Positions 1 through 11,891 of a stretch of DNA of 64,000 bases are shown in pieces (the stretch's first letter is position 1; each line of letters starts with the position of its first letter). The notes under the pieces were generated by a model. The model was not told where the DNA came from. It was given only the letters and a program-made list of their open reading frames with translations, and ran no database searches. The position numbers were made by a program, and so were the translations under genes. The stretch is from Tillus elongatus (taxonomy: Eukaryota; Arthropoda; Insecta; Coleoptera; Cleridae): NCBI GenBank assembly GCA_964006375.1, contig OZ023262.1, positions 93,631,654 through 93,695,653 on the forward strand. The letters run 5' to 3'.

Positions 1-600
1 AGCTATAGAGTTTATCCTTTAGTGGTATATAATTTTTAGAGAATTTTCATGAAAAAAAAACAATAAAGCACAATATGTCCGTTATTATACAAGAGACGAA
101 AAGAATTTACACGTTAATTCTAGGCTGTCTTGAGCTACATCTTAAAAAACATTTGTACAATCTCAGGGGGGCCCGTTGTTAATACAAATTTAATTTCTTT
201 TTCTTTTTTAATCGAACACGCCTTATATTATTACATTTTTGTATTTTCCATCGAAATGTAATGCATGTTTGTAAGAAACGAAATTCAGGAGGCAGCAACT
301 GCTTTATGGAAGCGAATTTTTATTAAATGCTCCAAACTTTACTAGCTCAATTTGCCTTTAAATTATTAGGTTCGTTGGCCGGGAAACCATTTTTCTCGGG
401 AAAATTTGTTCTCGGATAACTTTTGTTAATTTTTAACCAAAAAAATTATTTTGATTAAGTATGGTACATTGTTTCGCCTATAAACGTTATACTGGTAAGC
501 AAAATTGATGCCTGCTTTCTTTAAAAAACACACATTTGCTATTAAAAACATTTAAATTAAAATTCACTACCATAACGCACTAGCTGCGCCCAGACTTTTT
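1..600. repeat. F1 foldback repeat copy with both inverted hairpin motifs
   Basis: A degraded plus-orientation hallmark motif lies near 290-305 and an inverted one at 574-588, so about 285-600 looks like a short element bounded by inverted termini. The whole block is closely matched by about 56800-57296, which has the same internal order. No coding capacity is visible. The superfamily is unknown. Confidence 0.6.
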
Positions 601-908
601 AAGTTCTCCGGAAATTTATTAGTGATACTTTAAAACCTCATATCTCGTAGGCGAATAGACCGAATTTAGAAAATAAAAAAGCAATATATAGGGAATCAAA
701 AGGTTTTTCAACCACCTATCACATGAACCCTATTCCCAATTAAAAAGAAATTGAGGGATGACACCCCTGCTTACGAGGGTAAAATTCAAGCTATATTTTT
801 TCAAAAGTTGTTCCCCTCACAAGCAAACTTGACCTTGACATGTTTCAGGTTTTTTTCGACATAATCTTTCCCTGGCAGTTACGGCTGGCAGCTCTTTTTT
901 AATGGGCC

Positions 909-912
<4 letters not shown>
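601..912. repeat. Repeat-derived DNA ending in a mariner-like terminus
   Basis: AT-rich DNA without a convincing ORF. The last bases before the (TA)n array read GGGCCACCCTA, which on the minus strand resembles a Tc1/mariner end of the type TA-CAGGGTGGCCC. The other end of the presumed element was not found. Confidence 0.35.

Positions 913-991
<79 letters not shown>
913..991. repeat. (TA)n microsatellite
   Basis: About 79 bp of uninterrupted TA dinucleotides, immediately after the mariner-like terminus at 912. Confidence 0.97.
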
Positions 992-994
<3 letters not shown>

Positions 995-1298
995 GTGTGA
1001 ATGATTAGTACACAGTCACTGCACACCAGCATATAAATTCAAATAAGTATTCCGCACTTTGTAACGGCGAATGCAACCCATATCTCTTATATTTAAATGC
1101 AATAAAAATTAATGAATCAACTGAAATACGAAACAAATCAAAGTTGAGATAATAAGATCACGAGATTAATTAAATGTGACGTGGCATTTGATATCGCGTT
1201 TACAATATAGAACATTCCTATATCTTTCGATAATCATTCCACCCCTCAACCTAACAACAATAGTGTCTGGAAGTGAGGATAGTGCTTTGCATCAAAAT
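992..1298. other. AT-rich DNA, nothing recognised
   Basis: No long ORF, no match to the repeat families defined in this window and no structural RNA seen. Confidence 0.5.
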
Positions 1299-1626
1299 TT
1301 AATAGACGTTGCGGAAACGAATATGATGTTTTCGCATAAATGTTAAATGTCTGACTGGAATTCGTGCCTCGAACACCTCAAGGATCTTCCGAAGCAATCG
1401 CGCTGCATGATCGATCCCCATTGTTCCTGGATGACAGGGTGAAATCAAATAAGATATGATAGTAAAGGTACAAAGCAGAAAATACTGATACCTGAAACGA
1501 TACACCGTTCGCTACATGATACGTCAAAAATGATTTATTTTTGTTCTCTAATAGCAGTTTTAACTGACCATTTATACACATCAAATCAGTGTCAGGATGC
1601 GACACAATGGGCCAAAATAACTTCAT
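1299..1626 (-). other. Unassigned minus-strand ORFs, possibly an exon or TE remnant
   Basis: Two overlapping minus-strand frames of 82 and 68 codons have unusually balanced composition for this AT-rich window. The frame ending at 1299 follows a pyrimidine-rich stretch and a CCAG near 1425 that could be a splice acceptor. I recognise no domain. This may be a fragment of an old transposon ORF or a host exon. Confidence 0.2.
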
Positions 1627-2189
1627 CCAGCATTTTCAGTCGTCGTTATATGTCTACTTTATGTCCTCTTCTGGTCTTTGGATAAGGTTTTTCTTGTTCC
1701 TATCCATTATACATATGAATTCTCTTGAGACCGAGCGTTAGGAACGTATACCTTGGGATTTTAATTTTTTACGGTTAACTGAGTTAGGATTAGATCTTAA
1801 TGGACTGACTGTTTTAGAAAGATTGTTTGTGTGCAGAGATGTAAGAGCCAGATAGGCCTTTTATTGGCTTACTTTTAATGCGATTTAATTTTAGTTAAGT
1901 GATTAGTTAAGTTAAAAAGATGCATAGATGACTTTTTTAAGTAAACGAATTGCCGTTTCAACCTGTTAAACCGCCAAGTTGTTTATATGCCACACAAATA
2001 CAATTCATGGCATTCATATGCTTACAGCTAGTATTTTAATTCGTGAACAATCATCTTCTGAATATGCCGAATAAGGACAACATATTTCACAAAAGATTAA
2101 AAGTAAAATCATTCAAACGTGAAACACAGCAAGTAGGTTACAGTAGCGAATTTTCACAAGTTTTTTAACCCTTGGATACTTAACCAATC
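1627..2189. other. AT-rich DNA, nothing recognised
   Basis: No gene, tandem repeat or family member recognised. Confidence 0.5.
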
Positions 2190-3145
2190 ATCAATCCGCC
2201 CTCTGCGTCCACTGCTGGACATAGGCCTCCCATAATTGAGTCCATTCTTCTCTGGCCTGAGCGCTACGAATTCAGTTTTTTTTTTGTAATTTTTGTAATG
2301 TCGTCTGTCCTGCTAGTTGGTGGCCTTTCTCTGTCTCTTTTATCGGATCTGGGTCTCGATTCAAGCAATCGTTTTGTCCACATGTCATCTTGCATGCGAG
2401 CCACATGTCCCGTCCACTTCCATTTGAGTTTTGCCACATGTACGACCACATCAGTCACTCCTGTTATTCTGCGTATTTCTTCATTTCTAATGTGGTCACG
2501 TAACGAAACGCCAAGCAACGACCTCTCAATTTTGCGCTGTGCTACTTTCAATTTCTTAGCAGAAGCGTTGGTAAGGGTTATTGTTTCGGCGCCGTAGGTC
2601 ATAACCGGTAGATCACATTGGTTGCAAACTTTTCTTTTCAAGCATATTGGAAGGTCGCCTCTGAAAACGTCTCCAAGTTTGCCGTAAGCCGCCCAGGAGA
2701 GTATAACCCTTCTGTTTATCTCGCATGTTTGGTTGGATTTGGATATGCTTATCTCGTGGCCCAAATATGTGTATTTATCTACCCATTCCACCTCAGAGTT
2801 TTCAATAATTAGGTTGTTACTAGGGACGAGGTTTGTCATAAATTTTGTTTTTCCGATGTTTATTTTTAGACCTACTGTTGCACAGGCCAGTTCCTGTAGC
2901 ATCACTCTAATATCTTCCAAGTTGTCAGCCAGTAAGACAATGCCGTCTGTAGACCGTAAGTTTGACAGACTTTGGCCGTCTATTCTTACACCTTTCTGGC
3001 TCCAATCTAGCTTCTTGAACACATATTCCAGGATGGTCATAAACAGTTTTGGAGACATCGTATCTCCCTGGCGTACTCCTCTTCCAATTTTTTTTGGATT
3101 CGTGTTTTCATATAGTTTTACCACAAGAGTGGCATTTTTATATAA
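2190..3145 (-). mobile_element. 5'-truncated RTE-type LINE fragment
   Basis: The minus strand carries the 3' half of an RTE-clade non-LTR retrotransposon: reverse-transcriptase palm, the thumb and C-terminal region, and a short tail near 2190 that contains ATTGATGATTGG. The last codons resemble the conserved RTE C-terminus (WEAYVQQWT type at about 2210-2250) but lie in another frame after a poly-T run at 2275-2285. Homology ends near 3145, which is typical 5' truncation. Confidence 0.75.
2264..3124 (-). pseudogene. RTE-like reverse transcriptase, C-terminal part
   Basis: A 286-codon minus-strand ORF. It opens in the RT palm with RGVRQGDTMSPKLF, the typical RTE motif 4 region, and continues into the catalytic block. 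There the expected FADD reads STDG (LRSTDGIVLLAD), so the active-site aspartates are lost. Downstream come the KTKFM, TYLGHEI and WTGHVARM motifs characteristic of RTE proteins that insect gene sets often label endonuclease-reverse transcriptase. The endonuclease and the first half of RT are missing and the C-terminus is shifted by a homopolymer. It is a dead copy and not a host gene. Confidence 0.8.
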
Positions 3146-3324
3146 AACTTAACCAATAAGATGTCGAAATTAAGATGATCCGGGCCTCTAAAACCCGGTA
3201 TACGGAATCATGTATAGTCACAACAGAAACAAATTTATTTAAAGAAAACCTTATTTGTTTCTACATACAGGCAGGCGCATTTCTACGGTAAAGCTCATGT
3301 TTACCGTTAATATTCAAAATACAA

Positions 3325-3905
<581 letters not shown>

Positions 3906-4074
3906 ATATAAAAATTGAAATTGACCCCGGATATGGGTTCTGGGGGTCCCAGTTCGCGCTCATTTGGAAAAAAATTTTGAAAAATATCACCATCGATACC
4001 TCTCTATTAGTGAATTTTTGTAAATAAAAATTCACTAAAAATAAATAATCACAAAAATTGTAGAGCATCACAGG

Positions 4075-6438
4075 CTGCACGTTATAAAATTATTTGTGAT
4101 AATACAGGACTGCCCCATGTTTGCAGGGAAAAGCAAACACACTTTTTTTGAAATAGAGCACCCTGTATATTTCTTACTTTTTGGACCTTTCATTTTGTGT
4201 CTAATTTGTAGAAGTGTATTTTTAGCTACAGTGCTTTGTTTTAGAGATATTTTAAATTGTATAGAAAAAAAATTCACCTGCAGCTTGTAAATATCGTTAT
4301 TTTACCGATTATTAAACTTAGACTCCAATTTGGTATGTTATTCTTCCATAGATAACTTCACACTGTTGTAATACATACGATGTATTTACTTATACAAGGT
4401 GTTCGTAAATAGCGATTAAACTTGGGCACATCCTGAGTCCGAAAACTCATTTGTTTAAAATGTAACAAACTGTATTTTATATGGTGAAAAGCAAGGCCTC
4501 AGCTTTATCTTTAACTTTTGTTAAGTACTCAGTATGTCAAAAATTGCTAGTTTTAATACTATTTACATTTATATTCACATACCATGATTTATAAGAGCAA
4601 TACGAAGTAAAATAGTAGGCCATTGAGAAATAAGAAAAGATTTATGAATCAAAAAAGAATGCATCAAGTTATAAACATTACAAACATTTATTATAGGAAT
4701 TTTACAGTATAGAATTTAACAATCGAGTATAAAATAATTGAATAGAAAGCCAGAAAAATTTTAAACGGTTTTTTTAAGAGTTAGATATAAAAATAGCAGA
4801 TATGAATATTTACCTACTTACAGCAAATGCTCCCTCCCGAAACGTCAATGCAAGACTGCAATCGATATACAAATGATTGAGTTACTCTTCTGAACATATT
4901 AACATCGATGCTTCGGAAGGTCTCTCTGATCTTGCCCTTCATTTCTTCCTTGGTAGAGGGCTGCGATCCGTATACCAAATTTTTGACATGGCGCCACAAG
5001 CAGAAATCGATTTTGGTGAGATCTGTTGACCGCGCTGGCCATGCAATTGGTCCTCCTCTTCCAATCTACCTCTCTGGAAAATTTTCATTATAATAATCTT
5101 TAATCGGGTCTGTGTTACGCACTGGAGCACCATTATGGAGGAACCATATTTTTTACGTATAGTAAGTGGCACATCTTCTAATAATACAGGTCAGTGGTTT
5201 TATAAAAAAATCTAGATACATTGCCCGATTTAACGTTCCCTCGAAAAAATGTGGTACCACTACATACAGTGCTACAACGCCACCCCAAACATTCAAAGAC
5301 CGTCGTGTCTGTCTGCGTGTACTGGATATGGGGATTGCTTGTTGCATAGAAATGGAAGTTGTGCGGATTTACAGTTCCATTTCTATGGAACGTACCTTCA
5401 TCCCCAAATAAAGTAATATCTGAGAAGCATCTAGTCGTCCGTATTTTTTGCTCTGCCCACTGGGAAAATGCAATCCTTTTATGGTAATCGTTTTTAGTGA
5501 GCTCTTGGTGTAGCTGAATATGATATGGATGCATCTTGTATTTGTGTAATATCCTCTGTACCGTCCTACGACTAATATTCTGACGGCCGGGTGCCAAGAT
5601 GAGGATCGTTGTAGGTAGTCAGCAACACATTTAATGCATCGTCCTCATGTGTTTTTTTTTTCGTGTGACTCGTACTTAACAGAACCAGTTCTATTAACCC
5701 GCTCGATTAGTCTCTCAAACGATGGGGGTTGCCTTCGTTCAGAAAACTTCTGGTGATACACTCTATTGGCTAATAGACAATTTCTTAAACATTCTTCCAA
5801 AACCCGAAGCTTATCTGTTAATTCTTCTAAAGAAAAATTGCATTTTTGTCTTGTTAGTAAAACTTTACTAGTAGCTACTGACTTAACAATAAACTGACAG
5901 TGATTAATTAGCAATGTGGAATCTATCATGTTTCAATAGTCTACTATTTTACCTCGTTGCTCTTATAAATCATGGTATGTGAGTATAAATGTAAATAATA
6001 TAAAAACCAGCAGATTTTATTTTATTGAATGCTTAACAAATGTTGAAGTTAAAGATAAGGCCTTGCTTTTTACAACATAAAATACAGGTGTTCCATTTGA
6101 AAAAAATGAGGACTTAGAATGTGTCCACCTTTAATCGCTATTTACGAATACTAGTATAAGTAAACACATCGTGTATAGTAAAATAATGTGATGTCATCTA
6201 TGGACAAACAACATACCAAATTGGAGTCTCTAAGTGTAATAAACCGTAAAATTACAAATATCTTTCAAACAAAGCACTGTAGCTAAAAATATTTTTATAC
6301 AAATTAAAATCAAAATTAAAAAGTAGGTCTAAAAATTAAGTAATATACAGGGTGTTCCATTAAAAAAGTTTGTTTGCTTTATCTTGCAAATATGGGACAT
6401 CCTGTATAATTACAAATAATTTTAGAACGTGTAGTTTT
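4075..6438. mobile_element. Long-TIR Tc1/mariner element, degraded
   Basis: Long inverted arms, roughly 4075-4640 and 5935-6438, flank a transposase pseudogene. Mariner-like termini next to TA appear at three nested levels: about 4075/6438 (CTGCACG-type), 4105/6404 (CAGGACTGCCCC against a GGGACATCCTG end) and 4395/6154 (CAAGGTGTTCG). All levels are symmetric about one centre. One element with TIRs of about 500 bp is therefore the simplest reading, with nesting as the alternative. The true outer end is uncertain. Confidence 0.7.
4814..5929 (-). pseudogene. Tc1/mariner transposase pseudogene
   Basis: Minus-strand pieces in different frames make up a DDE transposase. The N-terminal helix-turn-helix region is at about 5645-5860 and a second HTH and linker at about 5500-5600. 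The first catalytic block reads ITLFGDEGTFHRNG, followed by a conserved VNPHNFHFYA stretch (about 5340-5430). The C-terminal segment begins WRHVKNLVYGSQPSTKEE (4814-4999). Several frameshifts separate them and the second catalytic D region is eroded. It is related to the transposases at 10321-11388 and 27381-28460. It cannot make a functional enzyme. Confidence 0.75.
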
Positions 6439-6589
6439 GTAGTTACAGTGTTTTTTGTACTGTAAATAATAATAAAAAATATTGGCCTTTACCTTAGAAA
6501 TGCGCCAGTCTGTATACGTTACAAACGTGAAGTTAAATATCAAAGTGAACGTTATTGGTTAAAAATAAGTTTTCGGTAAATTTGCAGAT

Positions 6590-7320
6590 GATCTCTCGAA
6601 CAGTTTCAGATAAAATGCCTGGTGGTAGGTAAAGTAATGTCTTCAGCATAAACCATTGCTTTTAAGTCTCCCCTCACTTATAATCTACCACATTAAAATC
6701 GGAACTTCTCGGTGGTCCTGGAATAGGTACACCGCGACCTATCCACCTGTTTGGGAAATTTTGAATAAGAAAATCTCTCACAATTAATCTGAAATGTGGA
6801 GGAGCTCCATCGTGTTGAAAAAACATTCCCTTAATATATTTGTTTTCTTAAAAGGGCGGCAGCACGTTTTAGATGAAGTATAGGTAAATCGCACCTGTTG
6901 GTCCGTTGGGAAAAATGTATGGTCCAAGTAAACGGCCATTAAAAACGTCAAACCAAACATTTGTAGAAAATTTATGCTGCGATCTGGACTGTTTTGCAAA
7001 ATGGTGGTTACTTTCTAAACAAACGTGCGAGTTCTTGGAGTTAAACACACAATACTCTGTAAATTGCGCCCCACACAATATCTTACTTACATTTGTTAGG
7101 TTTCTAATAGTCCACTAACTTAAATTGAAGCACGGCACACAACCTTCTGGCTACAGCCATTGGACTACTTGCATATGAAAAAGATGAAGTTTTTTTTTAA
7201 ATCTTTGCCAAACAGTAGATTGTGTAATATCTAGTGTACTTGCAATTCTTCGGGTGCTAAATTTAGAATTGTTTTTAACCAGATTTAATAAAAACTCCTG
7301 GCCGGTATTTTGATTTTGCT
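6590..7320 (-). pseudogene. Second Tc1/mariner transposase pseudogene
   Basis: The minus strand encodes, with frameshifts and stops, an HTH part (about 7150-7320), the linker and first catalytic region with NVWFDVFNGRLLGP-like sequence (6869-7078), then FFQHDGAPPHF with the second catalytic aspartate (about 6790-6830) and NRWIGRGVPI (about 6740). The third catalytic segment (about 6690-6720) reads SSDFNVVD. No clear TIRs were found around it, so it is a separate, older copy than the element on its left. Confidence 0.65.
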
Positions 7321-7693
7321 AAATTAAAAATTCGATATAGCTGATTAAGCAAAATATACACACCAAATTTTGCCTCTTGATACCAAGAAGGGTTTTTGTA
7401 ATTATTGCTCAAGACAAAAATAAGAAAAATCTATAAAACATCCTGTCTCTTGGTACCACATAGATATAAACAAGCAAATGAATATGATATGAATGCTAGT
7501 CCGCCATTATTAAAAAAAAATGTCTTCTAAGTTCTTATCTCCTAATAAGCGAATTCCTTTTTACAAAAACTCGCTAGTGGCAAACTTTTATTTCAGGTAG
7601 GGTTGTATCCAGTTTAGCAGATTCGGTTATGAAAGTACATCTAGAAGTCCAGAGTTCAAATTAATGCCTTTACCAGAACAGCTTAGTTGCCCC
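7321..7693. other. AT-rich DNA, nothing recognised
   Basis: No ORF, no repeat family match and no tandem repeat seen. Confidence 0.45.
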
Positions 7694-7918
7694 TTAACCC
7701 TTTATAGCTCTCCAGATAAGCGTCAAAATGTAAACACAAACTATGTACACACCTATCGACAATATAATAATAAAAATAGTGCTGAAAATTGAATTATAAC
7801 TTCCACATAGCTGTGATCTTCTCTCCAGAAAGACACTCTCATTAAACGAATTTGGGGTCCATGACTTGACCACAAAGAACATATTCATCTTCCTGTAGCC
7901 ATCATAAACTTCTGGCAC
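7694..7918 (-). other. Unassigned 74-codon ORF with one predicted membrane segment
   Basis: A minus-strand ORF with a charged first half (VYDGYRKMNMFF, SFNESVFLERRSQ) and a hydrophobic stretch of about 25 residues (STIFIIILSIGVYIVCVYIL), followed by a short basic tail and a stop. A TGTGCCAG upstream could be a splice acceptor. It could be a terminal exon or an out-of-frame repeat product. I do not recognise the family. Confidence 0.2.
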
Positions 7919-7929
7919 ATTATATTACT

Positions 7930-8560
7930 TGCGTTTTAGCGAAAGAAAGTAAATATTTACCAAATCACCCCTCGTTTATCCCCTACCCCCTGAACCCATC
8001 TTTCCCAAAAACAATTTGTACTTCGTTTGTCGGGTGCTATATACCCAATTTGAAAACGATATCTCAATTAGTTCGAAATTTATTGCGCCTACTAAAACAC
8101 AGAGATACATACCGATAGACACACCCACCAACAGACCGACAGACAAAAGATATTCGTTACCGAATCAAGTTTTCTACATGTGTTGAAAGCCTTTACGTCG
8201 TATTAGCAATTTTTTTTTTGGATTATCTGTCACCGATATATTCTACCCTCACACATTCGACGCTTAAATTCATTTCAACAGAGAATAGCAGATGTTTGCG
8301 TTAAAAGTTTTCAAATAAACGAACCATAAAACGTTATATTACTCGAGTTTTAACGAAAAAATGTCAATTTCAAACAAATCACCCCTCATTTATCCGCTAC
8401 CCCCCGAAGCGATCTCACCCGAAAACGATTTGAAGCGTTCCTTTGTCAAGTGATAACTGTATACCAAATTTAATCTCAATTTAACATCTCAATTAATTCT
8501 AAAGTTATCGTTATAAACAAACAGACATATAGACCGACAAACCGACATGGTTCCCTCTTT
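7930..8560. repeat. Two diverged direct copies of an ACAGACCGACAGAC-tailed repeat
   Basis: About 7935-8170 and 8335-8560 share the same order: a GTTTTA(A/G)CGAAA start, CACCCCTC(G/A)TTTATCC, a C-rich CTACCCCC(T/C)GAA block, ATATCTCAATTA-like sequence and a tail with repeated ACAGAC/CCGACA. Such tails are frequent at the ends of insect interspersed repeats. Superfamily not assigned. Confidence 0.6.
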
Positions 8561-8601
8561 GATACCAAAAACAAAATAACAAAGTAATTATACCTCATGT
8601 C

Positions 8602-8805
8602 ATTTTTTTTTTCTTTACCGTCGGCCTATTTCCGAAATGCGGAACGTGCAGACATTAAAGTTGCTCAAATACAATGCCAGAACCTCGGTTGATGGTAATG
8701 TTACAGTTTGTGCTGCAAAAGTGAAAGGAGGACCCTGGGATCGAACCCAGTACCCTTCGGTTCAGAGGCACACGTTCTTACCCCCAAACCACCGAGGTTC
8801 TCATG
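8602..8805 (-). mobile_element. tRNA-derived SINE, internally deleted copy
   Basis: The minus strand has the same tRNA-like head as the full SINE at 48335-48691, with A-box-like TGGTTTGGGGG and B-box GGTTCGATCCC, followed by a shortened body. The 3' end reads GGCCGACGGTAAAG plus an A-run. The middle of the body is missing. Confidence 0.8.
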
Positions 8806-9480
8806 TCAATATTGAAAAGTAACAGATATATTTTAAACAAGAACGTTAAAAGTTCTGCACAATGAACTATGATAATATTCTTAAAGGGAACGGGATACTT
8901 TGATGTGCTGGCGGTGCATTAGTTTGAAATTCCTCGGTGATCATAAATTCTTCAATGCAGGCGAATAGTGAGTAGTTGCCATGTGAGCACTATCACCATC
9001 ATAAATTATTATTACACATAAAGATCCATGCACTTTTCCTCTAGAATCATAAAATGTTAACGAGTGATGTGAGATTTGGAATCTTCATCGCGTAGATCCT
9101 TATTCAGGATAGCAGCAGCAGTAAAAAATTCATTGTTCATTTTCCCACTCATTTCACGCACAAAGTGATCTACATGATGGCTATATCACACATGGGCCCA
9201 CTTTCTACAGGCGCTTTTCAGCGATGCGTCTACAATCTAGGTGAATTAATTCTTGCTTTTAATTACGCTGCTACGGCTATTACGCAATTGCGGACCATGA
9301 GAAAAAATCTGTTTTGTAAAATTAACAAATTGTAACTGCTGGTTTCTTTGAATAACGAGAAGCAAGCAACGCAGTCAAAGGCAAAATATCCTAACACACA
9401 ATATAGAGTTAATTACTTGCAATGTATGTATTCGTCTAGGGGTATTAATTGGTAATAATAGATTTAGTGATTTTGTCTGT
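8806..9480. other. Mostly unrecognised DNA with a possible ORF remnant
   Basis: The minus strand at about 8890-9240 holds short coding-like pieces in more than one frame (for example MSGKMNNEFFTAAA at about 9140 and DGDSAHMATTHYSPALK at about 8950). They look like a broken transposon ORF, but I cannot assign a family. Confidence 0.25.
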
Positions 9481-9840
9481 TAAACTAAATCATAAAAAGT
9501 CTGGACGCAGCAAGTGCGTTATGGTAGTGAATTTTCATAGAAATGATCTTGCAACAAATATTTGTTTTATATTTTTTTTCCTGTATCATAGAAATCTAGA
9601 TTTTGGTAGTACTTTCCTTTTAATTACGTAAACTTGTGTACCAAATTTGATTACCAGAACTTTATTATTTCCGCAGATATTTTTTTTTGAAAGAAAATGC
9701 AAAATAATTTTCCGGGATAGCCTGAGCCGATTTTCCTGGCTAACGAACTTATCCAAGTCACTTGCAAAAGGAGGGTACCCACCAAATTTTATCAACAGCG
9801 GCCCATTATTTTTTGCGTTATCGGTGTGACACACACATAT

Positions 9841-9848
<8 letters not shown>
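9481..9848. repeat. F1-family repeat, left part
   Basis: Hairpin motif at 9505-9519, then the conserved block that ends in the ACCAAATTTTATCAACAG / TTATCGGTGTGACAC tail just before the AT array. Confidence 0.75.

Positions 9849-9931
<83 letters not shown>
9849..9931. repeat. (AT)n microsatellite, left half, split by a mariner
   Basis: AT dinucleotides directly abut the left terminus of the mariner at 9932. The array resumes at 11819. Confidence 0.97.
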
Positions 9932-9933
<2 letters not shown>

Positions 9934-11814
9934 AGGTGGCGCCTTGAAAACGAAACAGACTGATTTGCGTCCAGAGAATTTTTTTTTAAGAAACGCTGAA
10001 ACACGTCAATTTTAATATTGAGGGGATGATGTTTTGACATAACTCAACTTTGTCACATCAACCCCTTAAGGGTGGTGATAACAACCCTTATATTTTAAAT
10101 AGGGAATATGGGTCAAGTGTTACATCATTTGAAAGCTCTTTCTTTTTTGAATTCAGTACATAAATTTTTTAGATGTGATATGAACTCATTTAAAAATTAT
10201 TCACAGTTGTATTTGTAAGAACGTATTTCATTCATCGTGATAAGAAATGCACTAGATACTCAATTTTTCGTTAAAAAAAAAACTAAAAACAAAACCAAAC
10301 GTTAAAAAATGTTTATTCAGTTAAGTAGGTGTTCAAATTGTTGACCACCAGCTTCCATACAAAAGTACAAATTTTGTTCAAAACGATCTCTGACATTCTG
10401 GAGAATTTGTGGAGTTATTAGACGGCATTCTTCAACAATGCGTCGTCGTAATTCTTGCCGAGACTCCGGTTCTGTTGCGTAAATTATACTCTTTAAATGG
10501 CCCCATAGAAAGAAGTCTAAAGGAGTTAAAGCCGGTGATCTAGGAGGCCACTCAATAGCACCTTTACGCTCAATTCATTGTCCTGGAAACTCTCTGTTAA
10601 AAAACTACCTGACACGTTGTGAAAAATGCGGAGGAGCTCCATCTTGTTGAAACACTAATTGATTTTCTTGATAGCGATCATCATTTTCAACAATGTCAAT
10701 TAGTAGAGGGTAAACGATATCTTCTAGTAACTCCAAATACATTTCGCCACTCAAATTGCCATCAAGAAATATTGGTCCGATTAAACGGTCTCCAAAAATG
10801 TCAGTCCAGACATTCAATTTCCTTGGAGTTTGAGTGTGGACTTCGTGAAAATTTCTTGGATTATTATCTGCCCAATAACGACAATTATGATGATTGACTG
10901 TAGAGTTTAATAAAAATGTACACTTGTCTGAAAAACAGATATTGAACAGAAAGTTCCTGTTATGAGCATATGCAGTCATAACTTCACAAAACTCCAGCCG
11001 CCGATCAAAATCATCTTCATTCGTTATTGTACAAGATGAATTTTATACGGATGAAATTTATGATGCTTCAATATTCGCTGAATAGTTATTCTTTTGATGT
11101 TTGAAACAGTGGCCAATTTTCTCGTGCTCAAAGTTGGGTCTGCAGCAATTTGTCCTAAAACTTCAATCACAGTAGTCTCATTTCTAACCGGAAATTCACG
11201 TTCAGGATCCGGTTTTTTGTTGGCTACTGAACCACTTTGTCGAAACTTTGCAACTAACTCCAAAATGTATTTTCTGTTAACATGTCTGTTCGGATGTCGT
11301 TCATTAAACAAATTTGCGGTACGGTTGGCACAGTCATCGTTTTTGAAAAAAATAGTAATTATTTCAACTCTTCTACAGAATACACCATTGTGAAATTAAT
11401 TTTTGGTAGTACTATTAAGTATCAAACCGACCGATAAACTGAAATAATAAACCGCATTTCTCTCATTCCATTCAATTTTTTGTTTACAAACCAACAAAAC
11501 ATTGACTATCAGCACATTTCTTATCGAAATGAGTGAAATGCGTTTTTGCATCTTCAACTGTGAATAATTTTTAAACGAGTTGTAAAACTTCCAAAAAAAT
11601 TTGTGTGCTGAATTCAGAAAAGAAAGAGCTTTCAACACTCGACCCATGTTCCCTATTTAAAATATAAGGGTTGTTAACACAACCCTTAAGGAGTTGATGT
11701 GACAAAGTTTTATGTCAAAACATGTCCCCCCACCCAATATTAAAATTGACGTGTTTCAGCGTTACTTAAAAAAATATTCTCTGGACGCAAATCGGTCTGT
11801 TTCGTTATTAATGC

Positions 11815-11818
<4 letters not shown>
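9932..11818. mobile_element. DD41D-type mariner, degraded, inserted in (AT)n
   Basis: Inverted arms of about 330 bp (about 9932-10262 and 11493-11818) begin CAAGGTGGCGCC and end in the complement, with the last few bases of the right end lost. TA flanks both ends as part of the surrounding AT array. The arms share GACGTGTTTCAGCG, CAACCCTTA-type and TTCCCTATTTAAAATATAAGGG stretches in inverted order. The central part holds a transposase pseudogene. Confidence 0.85.
10321..11388 (-). pseudogene. Mariner (DD41D) transposase pseudogene
   Basis: A minus-strand transposase in pieces. The start is at about 11388 (MVYSVEELK, then a frameshift), an HTH region at 11024-11311, and the catalytic part at 10605-10979 with FSDKCTF (first D kept, the usual E replaced by K), FQQDGAPPHF (second D) and the block PPRSPALTPLDFFLWGH (third D) below 10605. 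Reading through two stops (TAG and TGA between 10560 and 10620), 41 residues separate the second and third D. That matches the intact copy at 27381-28460. The stop is at 10321-10323. Non-functional. Confidence 0.85.

Positions 11819-11888
<70 letters not shown>
11819..11888. repeat. (AT)n microsatellite, right half
   Basis: Continuation of the array split by the mariner. It is followed by TTGAAACTGACCCTGG, the standard right-hand block of the composite repeat. Confidence 0.97.

Positions 11889-11891
<3 letters not shown>

Noticed and set aside
913..991. Many ORFs rich in alternating Tyr-Ile (YIYIYI)
   Set aside because: They are translations of (AT)n arrays in any frame on both strands and are not genes.
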